Below the pieces are notes generated by a model. It saw nothing but the letters and a program-made list of their open reading frames with translations, did not search any database and was not told the origin of the DNA. 64,000 nucleotides of DNA, from assembly GCF_003697845.1 (NCBI RefSeq), contig NZ_RDQE01000005.1, positions 214,875 to 278,874 of the forward strand. The letters are read 5' to 3'. Position numbers and translations under genes: made by a program. Origin of the DNA: Halobellus captivus (lineage in GTDB: Archaea > Halobacteriota > Halobacteria > Halobacteriales > Haloferacaceae). Positions 34,615 to 43,951 of the stretch are shown in pieces (the stretch's first letter is position 1; each line of letters begins with the position of its first letter).

Positions 34615-36753
34615 ATGCAACTACGCGACGCGCTCGACGACTACAAGCGAAACGCGGGCCACGACCGGCTCTTCGCGGGCGAACGACGCACCGTGGCGGG
34701 CCGGTTCACGGGCGGCGACGGGCGGCTCCTCCACGTCGCCCCCGACGGCGGGCTCCGGGACTTCGGATACCCGCTCACCGGCACCAGCGGGCTCTCCCGC
34801 TCGCGGTTCGGGCTGGCCGTCGACGGCGACGTGACCTGGTTCGACCCGTCCCGCTCCCGGCAGCGCTACGTCGACGACACGCCGCTCGTCGAGACGGTCC
34901 ACGAGACCGACCGGGCGACCGTGCGGCGGTACGACCTCGCGATCGGCGACGCCCACCTCACGCGCGCGACCGTCGAGCCCGACCCGGACGCCGACCGCGA
35001 CGCGGACGACTTCGCGCTCGTCGCGTACGCGGCCTTCGCGCCCGACGGGCGCGACGAACGCGTCGGACAGCTCCGCTACGACGACGCGGTCGAGGTGTAC
35101 CACGCCGACGAACACGACTACCTCGCGAGCGCGACCGGCCTCAGCGACCTGCGCGGACAGCTCCCGCCCACGTTCCCCGAGGTACTCGACGACGCGCCGA
35201 TGGACCTCCCGCGCGACCGCGACGCCGCCCGCTACGACGAGGAGCGGCTCTCCGGCGAGGTCGTCGTCGAGGCTCCCTTCGAGGACGCCGCGACGACGCT
35301 CGGAACCCTGCTTTCGGACCGCTCGGAGACGACCCGCGAGGCGGCCCGGAGCCGTCTCTCGGAGCTGTTCGCGGAACTCGACTCCGCGTCGGCGCTGGCG
35401 GACGCCGCCGCCGGGACGACCCCGACGGTTCCCGCGTCGGTTCCCGAGCGGGAGTCGGTCGTCGCGGACCTGCGGGTGCTGTCGTTGCTGTCGGCCGAGA
35501 CGGGCCTGCGGATCGCTGGGCCGGACTTCGATCCGCACTACCAGCACTCGGGCGGCTACGGCTACACCTGGTTCCGCGACGACGCCGAGATATCGACGTT
35601 CCTCCTCGAGTCGGACGACCGGCTCGAGCTCGGACTCGACGACTGGCACGCCCGGTCCGCACGGATGTACGTCGACACCCAGCGCCCCGACGGCTCCTGG
35701 CCACATCGGGTCTGGCCGCGGAACGGCGCGCTCGCGCCCGGCTGGGCGAACGCGCGCATCGAGGACGGCCCCGACGTGGACTACCAGGCCGACCAGACCG
35801 GCAGCGTGATCGCGTTCCTCGCCCGGGCGCGAGGACGCGGCGTCGACGTAGACGGGCTCGATCCGGTCCTCGTCGACGCGCTCGCGAGCCTCGATTCGAC
35901 CCTCGCCGAGGACGGCCGCCCCGTCGTCTGTCAGAACGCCTGGGAGGACTCCGTCGGCCGGTTCACGCACACCGCCGCGACGTTCCTCGAGGCGTACAGC
36001 GCGCTCGCGCGTCACGGCGCGGGGCTCGCCGGCGACGGAAACGACGGCCCCGAGGACGACGAGTTCGACGACGCGCCCGCCGACCACGCCCGGGACCGAG
36101 CCCGGGAGGTGTACGAGGCGCTCGACGACCTCTGGGTTCCGGACCGGGGCTGTTACGCGCTCCGCGAGACGGACCACGGCGACGTCGACGACCGGCTCGA
36201 CTCGGCGACGCTCGAGCTCGCGAGCGCGCACCGCGCGTACGACTCGCTCGGGGACGCTCCCTCGACCGAAGCCGATTCGAGCGAAGCCGACTCGACCGCG
36301 GGCGGCGCGGTCGACGACGAGCGGCTCGATCGCCTGGTCTCACACGTCGAGTGCGTCGTCGACGGGCTGGCTCGGGAGACGGACGCGATCGCGGGGCTGT
36401 TCCGCTACGAGGGCGACGGCTGGCGGCGCGCCGACCAGCCGGGCGAGAAGGTGTGGACGGTCTCGACCGCGTGGGGCGCGCACGCCTGCGCGGAGACGGC
36501 CGCCCTGCTCTCCGACCACGACGACCCGCGGGCGGAGCGGTTCGCCGAGCGCGCCCGCGAGCTGCTCGGGCTCGTCTCGCCGGCCGGAGCGCTTTGTGAG
36601 CCGACCGGATACCTCCCGGAGCAGTTCTTCGACGACGGAACCCCCGACAGCGCCACGCCGCTGGGGTGGCCCCACGCGATCCGGCTGGCGACGATCGGAT
36701 CGCTCGACGCGCACGGCCTGTTGACGGCCGAACCCGTGCCCGCCGACGACTGA
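34615..36753 (+). CDS. GH15 glucoamylase-family protein
   Basis: Glucan 1,4-alpha-glucosidase or trehalase-like hydrolase. The 712-residue protein has an N-terminal super-beta-sandwich (about 1-250) and an (alpha/alpha)6 barrel with GYGYTWFRDDAEIS, VCQNAWEDSVG (general acid region) and the C-terminal PLGWPHAIRLA. No signal peptide, so cytoplasmic. It starts at ATG 34615 (MQLRDALDDYKRNAGHDRLF). With GH13 and TrmB it forms an intracellular maltodextrin or glycogen breakdown set. Confidence 0.9.
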   Translation: MQLRDALDDYKRNAGHDRLFAGERRTVAGRFTGGDGRLLHVAPDGGLRDFGYPLTGTSGLSRSRFGLAVDGDVTWFDPSRSRQRYVDDTPLVETVHETDRATVRRYDLAIGDAHLTRATVEPDPDADRDADDFALVAYAAFAPDGRDERVGQLRYDDAVEVYHADEHDYLASATGLSDLRGQLPPTFPEVLDDAPMDLPRDRDAARYDEERLSGEVVVEAPFEDAATTLGTLLSDRSETTREAARSRLSELFAELDSASALADAAAGTTPTVPASVPERESVVADLRVLSLLSAETGLRIAGPDFDPHYQHSGGYGYTWFRDDAEISTFLLESDDRLELGLDDWHARSARMYVDTQRPDGSWPHRVWPRNGALAPGWANARIEDGPDVDYQADQTGSVIAFLARARGRGVDVDGLDPVLVDALASLDSTLAEDGRPVVCQNAWEDSVGRFTHTAATFLEAYSALARHGAGLAGDGNDGPEDDEFDDAPADHARDRAREVYEALDDLWVPDRGCYALRETDHGDVDDRLDSATLELASAHRAYDSLGDAPSTEADSSEADSTAGGAVDDERLDRLVSHVECVVDGLARETDAIAGLFRYEGDGWRRADQPGEKVWTVSTAWGAHACAETAALLSDHDDPRAERFAERARELLGLVSPAGALCEPTGYLPEQFFDDGTPDSATPLGWPHAIRLATIGSLDAHGLLTAEPVPADD

Positions 36754-36762
36754 GGAGCCGAC

Positions 36763-37917
36763 TCAGTACTCGGCCAGTCCCGCCTCGATCCGGTCGAACC
36801 CCTCCTCGATCCGCTCGGTGGAGTTGGCGAACGAGAGCCGGAGGCGGCCGGGCGTCGAGTCGCCGAATCCGTCGCCGGGCGCGAGCACGACGCCGTGTTC
36901 TTTTAACAAGTGTTTGGCGACGTCGATCGCGGGCTCGTCGAGGCCGGGGTCGAGGTAGGCGTAGAACGCGCCCTCCGGCCGGGGACACGAGAGGCCGTCG
37001 ATCCCCGCGACGCGGTCGACCACGAGGTCCCGACGCTCCCGGAAGGCGTCGTACATCTCCTCGTAGGGTTCCTGCGGGCCGGTGAGCGCGGCGATCGCCG
37101 CGTGCTGGGCGACGCTCGACGCGCAGGCGGTCGTCGACTCGTGGACCCGCACCACGTCGTCGATGACGTGGTCGTCGCCGGCGAGCCAGCCGAGCCGCCA
37201 GCCGGTCATGGCGTACCGCTTCGAGCAGGAGCCGACCGTCAACACGTGGTCCGGGTGGCCCGTGTAGGCGGCGATCCCCTCGGCGGGGCCGTCGTAGGTG
37301 AGCCCGAGGTACACCTCGTCGGCGATCACGTAGGCGTCGTGGTCGGCGGCGGCCTCGACGACCGCCCGGCACTCCTCGGGGTCGAAGACGCGGCCGGTCG
37401 GGTTCGAGGGCGTCGTGAGCACGACCGCGGCGGTGTCGTCGCTCATCGCGTCGACCACGCGGTCGGCGTCGAGGTCGAACCCCGTCTCCGCCGGCATGGA
37501 CACCTCCCGGAAGGTCCCGTCCGCGAGCCGCGCCTGCGTCGCGTAGTTGGGCCAGGTCGGGCCGGGGACGAGCAGCTCCTCGCCCGGCGAGACGGTGGCG
37601 AGCGTGGCCAGGTGGAGCGCCTCCATCCCGCCGACGGTGACGACGATCTCGTCCGGGTCGTGTTCGACGCCGTAGTCGCGCGCGAGCGTGTCGCTGATCG
37701 CGCGGCGGCACTCCCGTATCCCGGCGTTTGAGGTGTAGTGGGTCGCGCCGCCGCGGGCGGCCTCGGCGGCCGCGTCGATCACGTGTTCGGGCGTGTCGAA
37801 GTCGGGCTCGCCGACCTCGAGCCGGACGAGGTCGCCGCCCTGTTCCTGTGCGAGGTCGTACATCACGCGGATGCTCGATCGGTCCGCGTCCCGGACGCGG
37901 TCGGTCGGCGTGGGCAT
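36763..37917 (-). CDS. PLP-dependent class I/II aminotransferase
   Basis: The 384-residue fold-type I aminotransferase has LEVGEPDFDTP, THYTSNAGIRE, the TPSNPTGRV motif, the PLP aspartate in YVIADEVYLGL and the Schiff-base lysine in VGSCSKRYAMTGWRLGW, with a conserved C-terminal LRLSFANS carboxylate-binding arginine. It is most like the aspartate/aromatic aminotransferase AspC group of archaea; specificity not resolved. Convergent with the glucoamylase gene with 9 bases between. Confidence 0.9.
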   Translation of the reverse strand: MPTPTDRVRDADRSSIRVMYDLAQEQGGDLVRLEVGEPDFDTPEHVIDAAAEAARGGATHYTSNAGIRECRRAISDTLARDYGVEHDPDEIVVTVGGMEALHLATLATVSPGEELLVPGPTWPNYATQARLADGTFREVSMPAETGFDLDADRVVDAMSDDTAAVVLTTPSNPTGRVFDPEECRAVVEAAADHDAYVIADEVYLGLTYDGPAEGIAAYTGHPDHVLTVGSCSKRYAMTGWRLGWLAGDDHVIDDVVRVHESTTACASSVAQHAAIAALTGPQEPYEEMYDAFRERRDLVVDRVAGIDGLSCPRPEGAFYAYLDPGLDEPAIDVAKHLLKEHGVVLAPGDGFGDSTPGRLRLSFANSTERIEEGFDRIEAGLAEY

Positions 37918-38022
37918 ACCGTCCCCACGGCGATCGGTCCCAAAAGGAGTTGGGTCGCGGAAATCGCGGAATACACGGGTCTCGTGGAGATCGCGGGGTG
38001 TGTGGAGACGCGGGGTCGACGC

Positions 38023-38760
38023 TCAAACCATGTCGCCACGGACCGACGAGCCGTCTTGGTCGGCGCGTTCGGTCGCGAGCGCGTCCGCGACCGCCCCGGC
38101 GACGTCGTCGTCGACGCCGAGCGACGAGAGCGCGGCGGGCAGCGTCGGCATCGCGAACGCCCCGTCTCGAAGCCGCTCGAACGCCTCCTCGTCCCGGCGG
38201 CCGCCGGCCCACAGACAGACGCCGCGGGGGTCGAGGACCTCCCCGTAGGCCTCGCGGGCGAGTGCACCCTTCAGCCGCTGGGTCACGTTGTCGCCGAAGC
38301 TCGCGTTACACACCTCGAGGTGGATCGGGGCGTCACGGGCGTCGGTTCCGGTGGTGTCGTTGTCGGCGGCAGCGTTGTCGGCGGCAGCGTTGTCGGCGGG
38401 AGTGTCGGGTCGATCGGACGCGGCGGGAACCGCGAGCAGCTCCGCGGCGAGGCACTTCTCGGGGGCGGCGTACCCGTTGTCGCTGGCGCGCACGCGGTCG
38501 GGGTTCGCCTCCGCCCACGACGCGCGGACCGTCGTTCCGATCCCCTTGACGCCGTACTCCGCCTCGAAGGCCGCCGCCGCGTCCGCGTCGCTGTCCATGA
38601 GGACGTCCTTCGTGAGGTAGACGTCGAGCCGGTCGATCGGGTCGAGCCCGAGCGCCACGTCGCCGAACGCCCACACCTCCCGGACGGGCACGGGCATCGG
38701 CTCGTCCTCGACGCGGTCGACGATCGCCTCCACCCGGTCGACGGCCCGCTCCAGTTCCAT
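38023..38760 (-). CDS. Haloarchaeal conserved protein (DUF7095-like)
   Basis: The 245-residue protein begins MELERAVDRVEAIVDRVEDE and contains a conserved VREVWAFGDVALGLDPIDRLDVYLTKD stretch I associate with the haloarchaeal DUF7095 family. Function unknown. A repeat of a 15-base unit (about 38355-38399) encodes DNAAADNAAADN in a variable loop around residue 120. It lies 102 bases downstream of polX on the same strand. Confidence 0.65.
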   Translation of the reverse strand: MELERAVDRVEAIVDRVEDEPMPVPVREVWAFGDVALGLDPIDRLDVYLTKDVLMDSDADAAAAFEAEYGVKGIGTTVRASWAEANPDRVRASDNGYAAPEKCLAAELLAVPAASDRPDTPADNAAADNAAADNDTTGTDARDAPIHLEVCNASFGDNVTQRLKGALAREAYGEVLDPRGVCLWAGGRRDEEAFERLRDGAFAMPTLPAALSSLGVDDDVAGAVADALATERADQDGSSVRGDMV

Positions 38761-38862
38761 CGTCCCGCGGTACGGGCGGCGGGCTCATACGGGTTGCGCT
38801 CGGCGTCTCCGTCGCGCCGTCGTCGGCGCGGGCGGGATCGTCACGATCACGCCGAGAGGGAG

Positions 38863-40617
38863 CTACGCGAGGAACTCGCGGAGGTCGTCGGCCGAGTACG
38901 TGTTGAGCACGTCGGCGGCCTCGGCCCAGCCGCGGCGGGCGGTGTGAACCCCGTATCGGGCGTTGTCCAGCTCGCGAGGCGTGTGTGCGTCCGTGTTCAC
39001 CGCGATCGTCGCACCCGCGTCGACGGCGGCCCGGACCGCGCTCCCGTCGGCGTCGAGACGGGCTGGGTTCGCGTTCACCTCGATCGCGACGCCCTCGCGC
39101 GCGGCCGCGGCCGAGACCGCCTCCATGTCGGGATCGAGCCCCCGTCGCTCGTTGATGAGCCGGCCGGTCGGATGGCCCAGAACGTCGACCTCCGGGTGTT
39201 CGACCGCCCGTACGAGCCGCTCGGTGGCGGCGTCGGCCTCCGCGTCGAGCGCCGAGTGCGGCGAGGCGACCACGATATCGAGGTCGGCGAGCGTCGCGTC
39301 GTCGGTGGTGATCCCCCCGTCGGTATCGATGTTCGCCTCGATCCCGTGTAGCACCTCTATCCCGGCGTCGACCGCGTCGGCCGCCTCGGCGACCGCCGCC
39401 GCCTGCTCGACGATCTCGTCCTCGTCGAGGCCGACGTTCCCGAACACGCCCGGCCCGGCGGCATGGTCGGTGACGGCGTGGTACTCGTACCCCCGCTCGG
39501 CCGCGGCCGCGATCATCTCCGCGATCGCGAACCCGCCGTCGGACCAGTCGGTGTGGGTGTGGAGGTCCCCCCGGAGGTCCGCTCCGTCGACGAGGTCGGG
39601 GAGGTCGTCCGCGGCCGCGGCCGCGACCTCCCCGGCGTCCTCGCGGAGTTCCGGCGGGACGAACGCCATGTCGAGCGCGTCGTAGACCCCCTCCTCGGTC
39701 TCGCCCGCGACCCGGTCGCCGACGCGCCTTCCCGCGTCGGGATCCGCAACGTCGCGCACGTCGAACAGGCCGTACTCGTTGAGCTTGAGCCCGCGATCGA
39801 TCGCGCGGTTGCGGACCGCGACGTTGTGCGCCTTCGACCCGGTGAAGTACTGGAGTGCCGCGCCGAACTCGACGTCGTCGACGATGCGCAGGTCGACGCG
39901 GGTCCCGTCCGCGCGGACGCTCGCCTTTCCGGTGCCGGCCTCGATCGTCGCGTCCGCGGCCGGCCAGTCGACGAACGCGTCGACGATCGGCTCGCGCTCG
40001 TCGCTCGCGACGAGGAGGTCGACGTCGCCGATGGTGTCCTTCCACCGCCGGATCGACCCGCACACCTCGACCCGGGAGACGCCGTCGACGTCCGCGAGGT
40101 ACGCGAGGGCGTCGTCGGCGACCGGCCGGGCGTCGCCGAGACGAGTCCGCTTCCTGGACTCGCGTGCGAACGGGACGTTCTCGAGGATCGACTCCTCCGT
40201 CCTCGCGCCGAACCCCTTCACCTCGCGGATCTCGCCGGCCTCGGCGGCGGCCTCCATCTCGTCGAGCGTCGTGATCTCGAGCGCCTCGTAGAGGGTGCCG
40301 ACGGTCTTCGGGCCGACCCCCTCGATCGCCGTCAGCGCTGCCATGTCGACGGGTAACTCCTCTCGAAGCGCCTCCAACTCCGCGATCTCGCCCGTCTCGA
40401 CGTACTCGACGACCTTCGCGGCGATGGCGTCGCCGACGCGGTCGATCTCCGCGACCGCGTCCTCGCCGTCGACCGCGAGGTCCTCGATCGGCGTCGGATG
40501 CTCGCGGACGTTCTCGGCGGCGCGGCGGTACGCCGAGGGTTTGTACTCCACGCCCGTCGCCTCGAGTCGGTCCGCGAACTCCTCGAGGAGCGACGCGACC
40601 TCGTCGTTCCGGCTCAT
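38863..40617 (-). CDS. polX: DNA polymerase/3'-5' exonuclease PolX
   Basis: Family X repair polymerase with a PHP exonuclease domain. The 584-residue protein has N-terminal HhH domains (ALTAIEGVGPKTVGTLYEAL and EVKGFGARTEESIL), the nucleotidyltransferase motif VCGSIRRWKDTIGDVDLLV with the catalytic Asp pair, the YFTGSKAHN finger, and a PHP domain starting at DLHTHTDWSDG with HAVTDHA, IEANID, VASPHS, LGHPTGR and NTDAH metal ligands. Suggested role: gap filling in base-excision repair. Confidence 0.96.
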   Translation of the reverse strand: MSRNDEVASLLEEFADRLEATGVEYKPSAYRRAAENVREHPTPIEDLAVDGEDAVAEIDRVGDAIAAKVVEYVETGEIAELEALREELPVDMAALTAIEGVGPKTVGTLYEALEITTLDEMEAAAEAGEIREVKGFGARTEESILENVPFARESRKRTRLGDARPVADDALAYLADVDGVSRVEVCGSIRRWKDTIGDVDLLVASDEREPIVDAFVDWPAADATIEAGTGKASVRADGTRVDLRIVDDVEFGAALQYFTGSKAHNVAVRNRAIDRGLKLNEYGLFDVRDVADPDAGRRVGDRVAGETEEGVYDALDMAFVPPELREDAGEVAAAAADDLPDLVDGADLRGDLHTHTDWSDGGFAIAEMIAAAAERGYEYHAVTDHAAGPGVFGNVGLDEDEIVEQAAAVAEAADAVDAGIEVLHGIEANIDTDGGITTDDATLADLDIVVASPHSALDAEADAATERLVRAVEHPEVDVLGHPTGRLINERRGLDPDMEAVSAAAAREGVAIEVNANPARLDADGSAVRAAVDAGATIAVNTDAHTPRELDNARYGVHTARRGWAEAADVLNTYSADDLREFLA

Positions 40618-40729
40618 TCGAGCGATCGTTCGGCCGGATGGGTCTTATACTGTCGCCCGACGATCGAGAGCCGCCGCTGGCGGGGGAGCGTGCCGAAAAA
40701 TGAAGCGGAGATCGGGAACCCCGACGTCG

Positions 40730-42343
40730 TCAGTCGTCCGACGGCGAGGACTGCTGTTCGGTCCGTGCCGCCTGCGGCGTCAGGTCCTTGCGGTTGGCGT
40801 CGAACTCCGAGAGCCCGTAGACGAGCCCGTAGAGCAGGCCGACGCCGATCGGGAGCAGGACCAGCGGCGTGATCCGGGTCGCCCCCCAGACCAACAGCAT
40901 CGACGAGGCGACGATGATGACGGTCACCGCGTAGTACATCTGCGTCCGCACGTGGTCGATGTGGTCCGCCCCGGTGAACGTCGACGACAGGATCGTCGTG
41001 TCCGAGATGGGCGAACAGTGGTCGCCGAAGATGGCGCCGCTGAACACCGTCCCCACCGCGACCGGCAGGAGCGTCGGGGCGGAGCCGCCGATGCTCCACG
41101 CCAGCGGGATGGCGATCGGCGTGACGATAGCCATCGTCCCCCAGGAGGTCCCGGTGGAGAAGGCGATCACCGCCGAGGCGAACAGGATGACCACGGGCAG
41201 CAGCATCGGGGAGATGATCGACTCCGCGACGTTGGTCACGTAGATCCCCGTGCCGAGTTCGGTCGTGACGGTGCCGATGGTCCACGCCATGACGAGGATG
41301 GACGCGGCGGTTATCATCATGCTGAACCCGTCGATGACCGTCTCCATCGCCTCCTCGAGGTCCATCAGGCCGCCGAAGAACCCGCTGATGAGGCCCATCG
41401 CGACCATCGAGAAGGAGCCCCACAACAGCGCGTCGACGAACGCGGCGTTGCCGACGATGTCGATCAGTTCCGGGTTCGCGCCGGCTCCCTGGATGCCGGT
41501 GTACGCGGAGCCGGCGAAGACGACGGTGATGAGCGTACCGACGGGGAGGAGGAAGTACCGGAGCTGCGGCGAGTCGGTCACCATGTCACCGAGGCTGTCT
41601 TCGGCGCTCTGCATCGGGACGGCGTCGTCCCGGAGCACCTTCCCGTGTTTCCACGAGCGGTGTTCGGCGTCGAGCATCTCGCCGAAGTCGCGCTGCGTGA
41701 TGATGACGATCCCGACCATCGCCAGCGCGAAGAGGCAGTACATGTTGAACGGGATGCTCTGGAGGAAGAGGCTGAAGGCCTCGGGTGCCTCCCCCGAGAT
41801 CCCGGCGGCCTCGTACCCCTGTTCGATCATGCTCAGTTGGTAGACGACCCAACTGGAGATGCCGAACGTCGCCACCGGCGCGGCGGTGGAGTCGATGATG
41901 TACGACAGCTTCTCCCTGGACACTCGCATTTCGTCGGCCATGTCCCGCATCGTCGTGCCGACGATGGCCGTGTTGGAGTAGTCCCCGAAGAACCAGAGCA
42001 TGCCGAAGATCCACGTCGCGAGCCCGACCTTCCGTTGTGAGTCGAGCCGCGAGGTGGCGGCGTTCCCGATGGCTTTCGCCCCGCCGAGCCGCCAGATCAG
42101 CGCGACGCCCCCACCCAGGAACATCACGATCGTGAGGATCTTGGCGTTGAACAGGCTCTCACCGAGCGACGAGACCGTCCAGTTGAGCGTCTGGACGACC
42201 CCGTGGCTCCCCGTGAAGATGATCCCTCCGGACCAGATACCGAGGAACAGCGAGAGGATCGCCCGACGGGTGACGATCGCGAGGACGATCGCCAGAAGCG
42301 GCGGGACGATCGAGATCGCCCCGTACGTCTCGGCGCCCGTCAT
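40730..42343 (-). CDS. nhaC: NhaC-family Na+/H+ antiporter
   Basis: The 537-residue integral membrane protein has about 11-12 hydrophobic segments and NhaC-family features: a GIWSGGIIFTG N-terminal helix, ISSWVVYQLSMIEQGYEAAG, STGTSWGTMAIVTPIAIPLA and GAIFGDHCSPISDTTILSST, the last carrying conserved charged residues in the ion path. NhaC proteins exchange Na+ for H+, or substrates such as malate/lactate in some members. The start lies at ATG 42343. Confidence 0.92.
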   Translation of the reverse strand: MTGAETYGAISIVPPLLAIVLAIVTRRAILSLFLGIWSGGIIFTGSHGVVQTLNWTVSSLGESLFNAKILTIVMFLGGGVALIWRLGGAKAIGNAATSRLDSQRKVGLATWIFGMLWFFGDYSNTAIVGTTMRDMADEMRVSREKLSYIIDSTAAPVATFGISSWVVYQLSMIEQGYEAAGISGEAPEAFSLFLQSIPFNMYCLFALAMVGIVIITQRDFGEMLDAEHRSWKHGKVLRDDAVPMQSAEDSLGDMVTDSPQLRYFLLPVGTLITVVFAGSAYTGIQGAGANPELIDIVGNAAFVDALLWGSFSMVAMGLISGFFGGLMDLEEAMETVIDGFSMMITAASILVMAWTIGTVTTELGTGIYVTNVAESIISPMLLPVVILFASAVIAFSTGTSWGTMAIVTPIAIPLAWSIGGSAPTLLPVAVGTVFSGAIFGDHCSPISDTTILSSTFTGADHIDHVRTQMYYAVTVIIVASSMLLVWGATRITPLVLLPIGVGLLYGLVYGLSEFDANRKDLTPQAARTEQQSSPSDD

Positions 42344-42634
42344 CCGTCACCCTCCACGCCGCGGCGCGTTTCGAGAGGATGATCCCCACCGATCGGGGCG
42401 TCCCTCGGCCCGTACTCCGCTTCCGGTCGGGTAGTTAGGCTGTTTACGTGTAACATGTGCTACTCCCTACCATGTCCGATGTAGTGTCGCGACAAGATCT
42501 ACATAAACCCACCGATGTCGACGTGGAATGTGTCACTTCACACAGTGAACCGTCGAGAGGGGGGCGGATCGGACACTTCAGTCGATCGAACGTCGTAACA
42601 AACGAAACAAATACCGGATCGAGTACGTGATCGG
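42344..42634. promoter_or_regulatory. 291-base intergenic region with two palindromes
   Basis: The region between nhaC and the MFS gene contains TGTCGCGACA (42485-42494, perfect 10-base palindrome) and TTCAC-ACA-GTGAA (42537-42549). No reading frame is convincing. Both symmetric sites lie upstream of nhaC (minus strand) and could be operators for it or lie in the 3' end of the MFS transcript. Confidence 0.35.
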
Positions 42635-43861
42635 TCACTCGGTCGCCCACAGCCCCGTCACCACGAGCGCGGCGAGCGCGGTCGACCCGGCGAGCAGCGC
42701 GAACGCGGGACGGAACCCGGCGACGTCGGCGATCGTGCCGACGATCCCCGGCGCGAGCGCGCCCGCGGCCATGAGCAGGGTGCGGACGACGCCGAGCCCG
42801 CCGCCGGCGAGTCGCTCCGGAAGCGCCTCGACCAGGTACGCCCCCCGGACGGGGCGGTAGCCGTGGGATCCGAGCCCGAGCGTGGCGACGAGCACGCCGA
42901 GAACGATCGGTCCGGCGTCGACGAGGAGGACGACGCCGACGAGCGAGGCCGCAGCCAGCCCGAGCGCGACCGCCATCACCGGGAAGCGGCCGAGACGGTC
43001 CGACAGGTCGCCCGAGACGAGCTGGACGAACGTGACCGCGAAGAGCACCGAGTACAACAGGCTCGCCGTCGACGTCGACAGCCCGGCGGCGCGTGAGAGG
43101 TACAGCGGGAAGAACGCGACCGCGCCGTTGTACGCGAACGAGGCGGCGATCGTGGCGATCACGAACGCGCTCATTCGGCGGTCGCGGAAGGACTCGAGGT
43201 AGTCCCGGGCGGTCGGGTCGGGACCCTCCCGCGGCTCGCCGCGGTCGGCGTTCTCCGGGAGCCGGCTCGGGACGCGCACCGCGAACGCGACCGCCACCGC
43301 GAGGACGACGACCCCCGAGACGACGAACAGCCCGCGCCAGTCCGCACCCGGCAGCCGGTCCAGGAGCGCGTCGAGCGCGGCCGGCGTGGAGACGAAGAGC
43401 ACGACCGCCGCGGGCGCGGCGACGCCACCCAACGCCCCGATGGTGTCGTGGGCGCCGAGCGCGCGCCCCGTCCGCGCCGGGTAGACGCGTGAGAGCAGCC
43501 GGACGGCGACCGTCTTGTGTGCGCCCGTCCCGCCCCCGATGACGAGCATGACGGCGGCGAGAACGAGGAAGGGCGCGTCGACGACGAGCGCGACGGCCCC
43601 GACCGCCGCGACGGCCGCGCCAGCGACGATGACCCGCACCGCGCCGACGCGATCCGCGAGCGCGCCGCTCGGGAACTGCATCAGCGCGTACACCAGCATG
43701 AACCCGGTGTACGCCGTGCCGACCGCGGCGTTGCTCACGCCGTAGCTCGCCTGAAGCGACTCGAACAGCGGCGGGAACGCGTACCGAAGGAACTTGCCGA
43801 GAAACCACAGAAGCGCCGTCAACAGGAGCACGTCGTACTCGGCGATCCGCCGGAGGTCCAT
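42635..43861 (-). CDS. Major facilitator superfamily transporter
   Basis: The 408-residue protein has 12 predicted membrane helices. The A-like motif between helices 2 and 3 reads GALADRVGAVR and its second-half counterpart GDLSDRLGRF. The start MDLRRIAEYDVLLLTALLWF is typical of drug or unknown-substrate MFS exporters of haloarchaea. No substrate can be inferred. Same strand as nhaC, but the 291-base gap argues against an operon. Confidence 0.9.
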   Translation of the reverse strand: MDLRRIAEYDVLLLTALLWFLGKFLRYAFPPLFESLQASYGVSNAAVGTAYTGFMLVYALMQFPSGALADRVGAVRVIVAGAAVAAVGAVALVVDAPFLVLAAVMLVIGGGTGAHKTVAVRLLSRVYPARTGRALGAHDTIGALGGVAAPAAVVLFVSTPAALDALLDRLPGADWRGLFVVSGVVVLAVAVAFAVRVPSRLPENADRGEPREGPDPTARDYLESFRDRRMSAFVIATIAASFAYNGAVAFFPLYLSRAAGLSTSTASLLYSVLFAVTFVQLVSGDLSDRLGRFPVMAVALGLAAASLVGVVLLVDAGPIVLGVLVATLGLGSHGYRPVRGAYLVEALPERLAGGGLGVVRTLLMAAGALAPGIVGTIADVAGFRPAFALLAGSTALAALVVTGLWATE

Positions 43862-43951
43862 CGGCCGCCCTTGTCCGGTCGGACGCTTAAAACGGAGGAA
43901 GTCGGCAGAGCTGACGGTCGCGCGAACGCGGGCGGTTCGGCAGGAAGCGGC

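Noticed and set aside
37918..38022. Repeated CGCGG-rich words between the aminotransferase and DUF7095-like genes
   Set aside because: Short GC-rich word repeats are expected at this base composition; there is no ordered structure.
35963..38212. A 749-codon minus-strand frame across the GH15 and aminotransferase genes
   Set aside because: The real genes have catalytic motifs in other frames; this one is Arg-rich shadow sequence.
38355..38400. Short repeat considered as a CRISPR array
   Set aside because: The 15-base units are directly adjacent with no unique spacers and are in frame in a gene.
42444..43808. A 454-codon minus-strand frame overlapping the MFS gene
   Set aside because: It is out of phase with the clear 12-helix MFS frame and encodes Arg-rich sequence.
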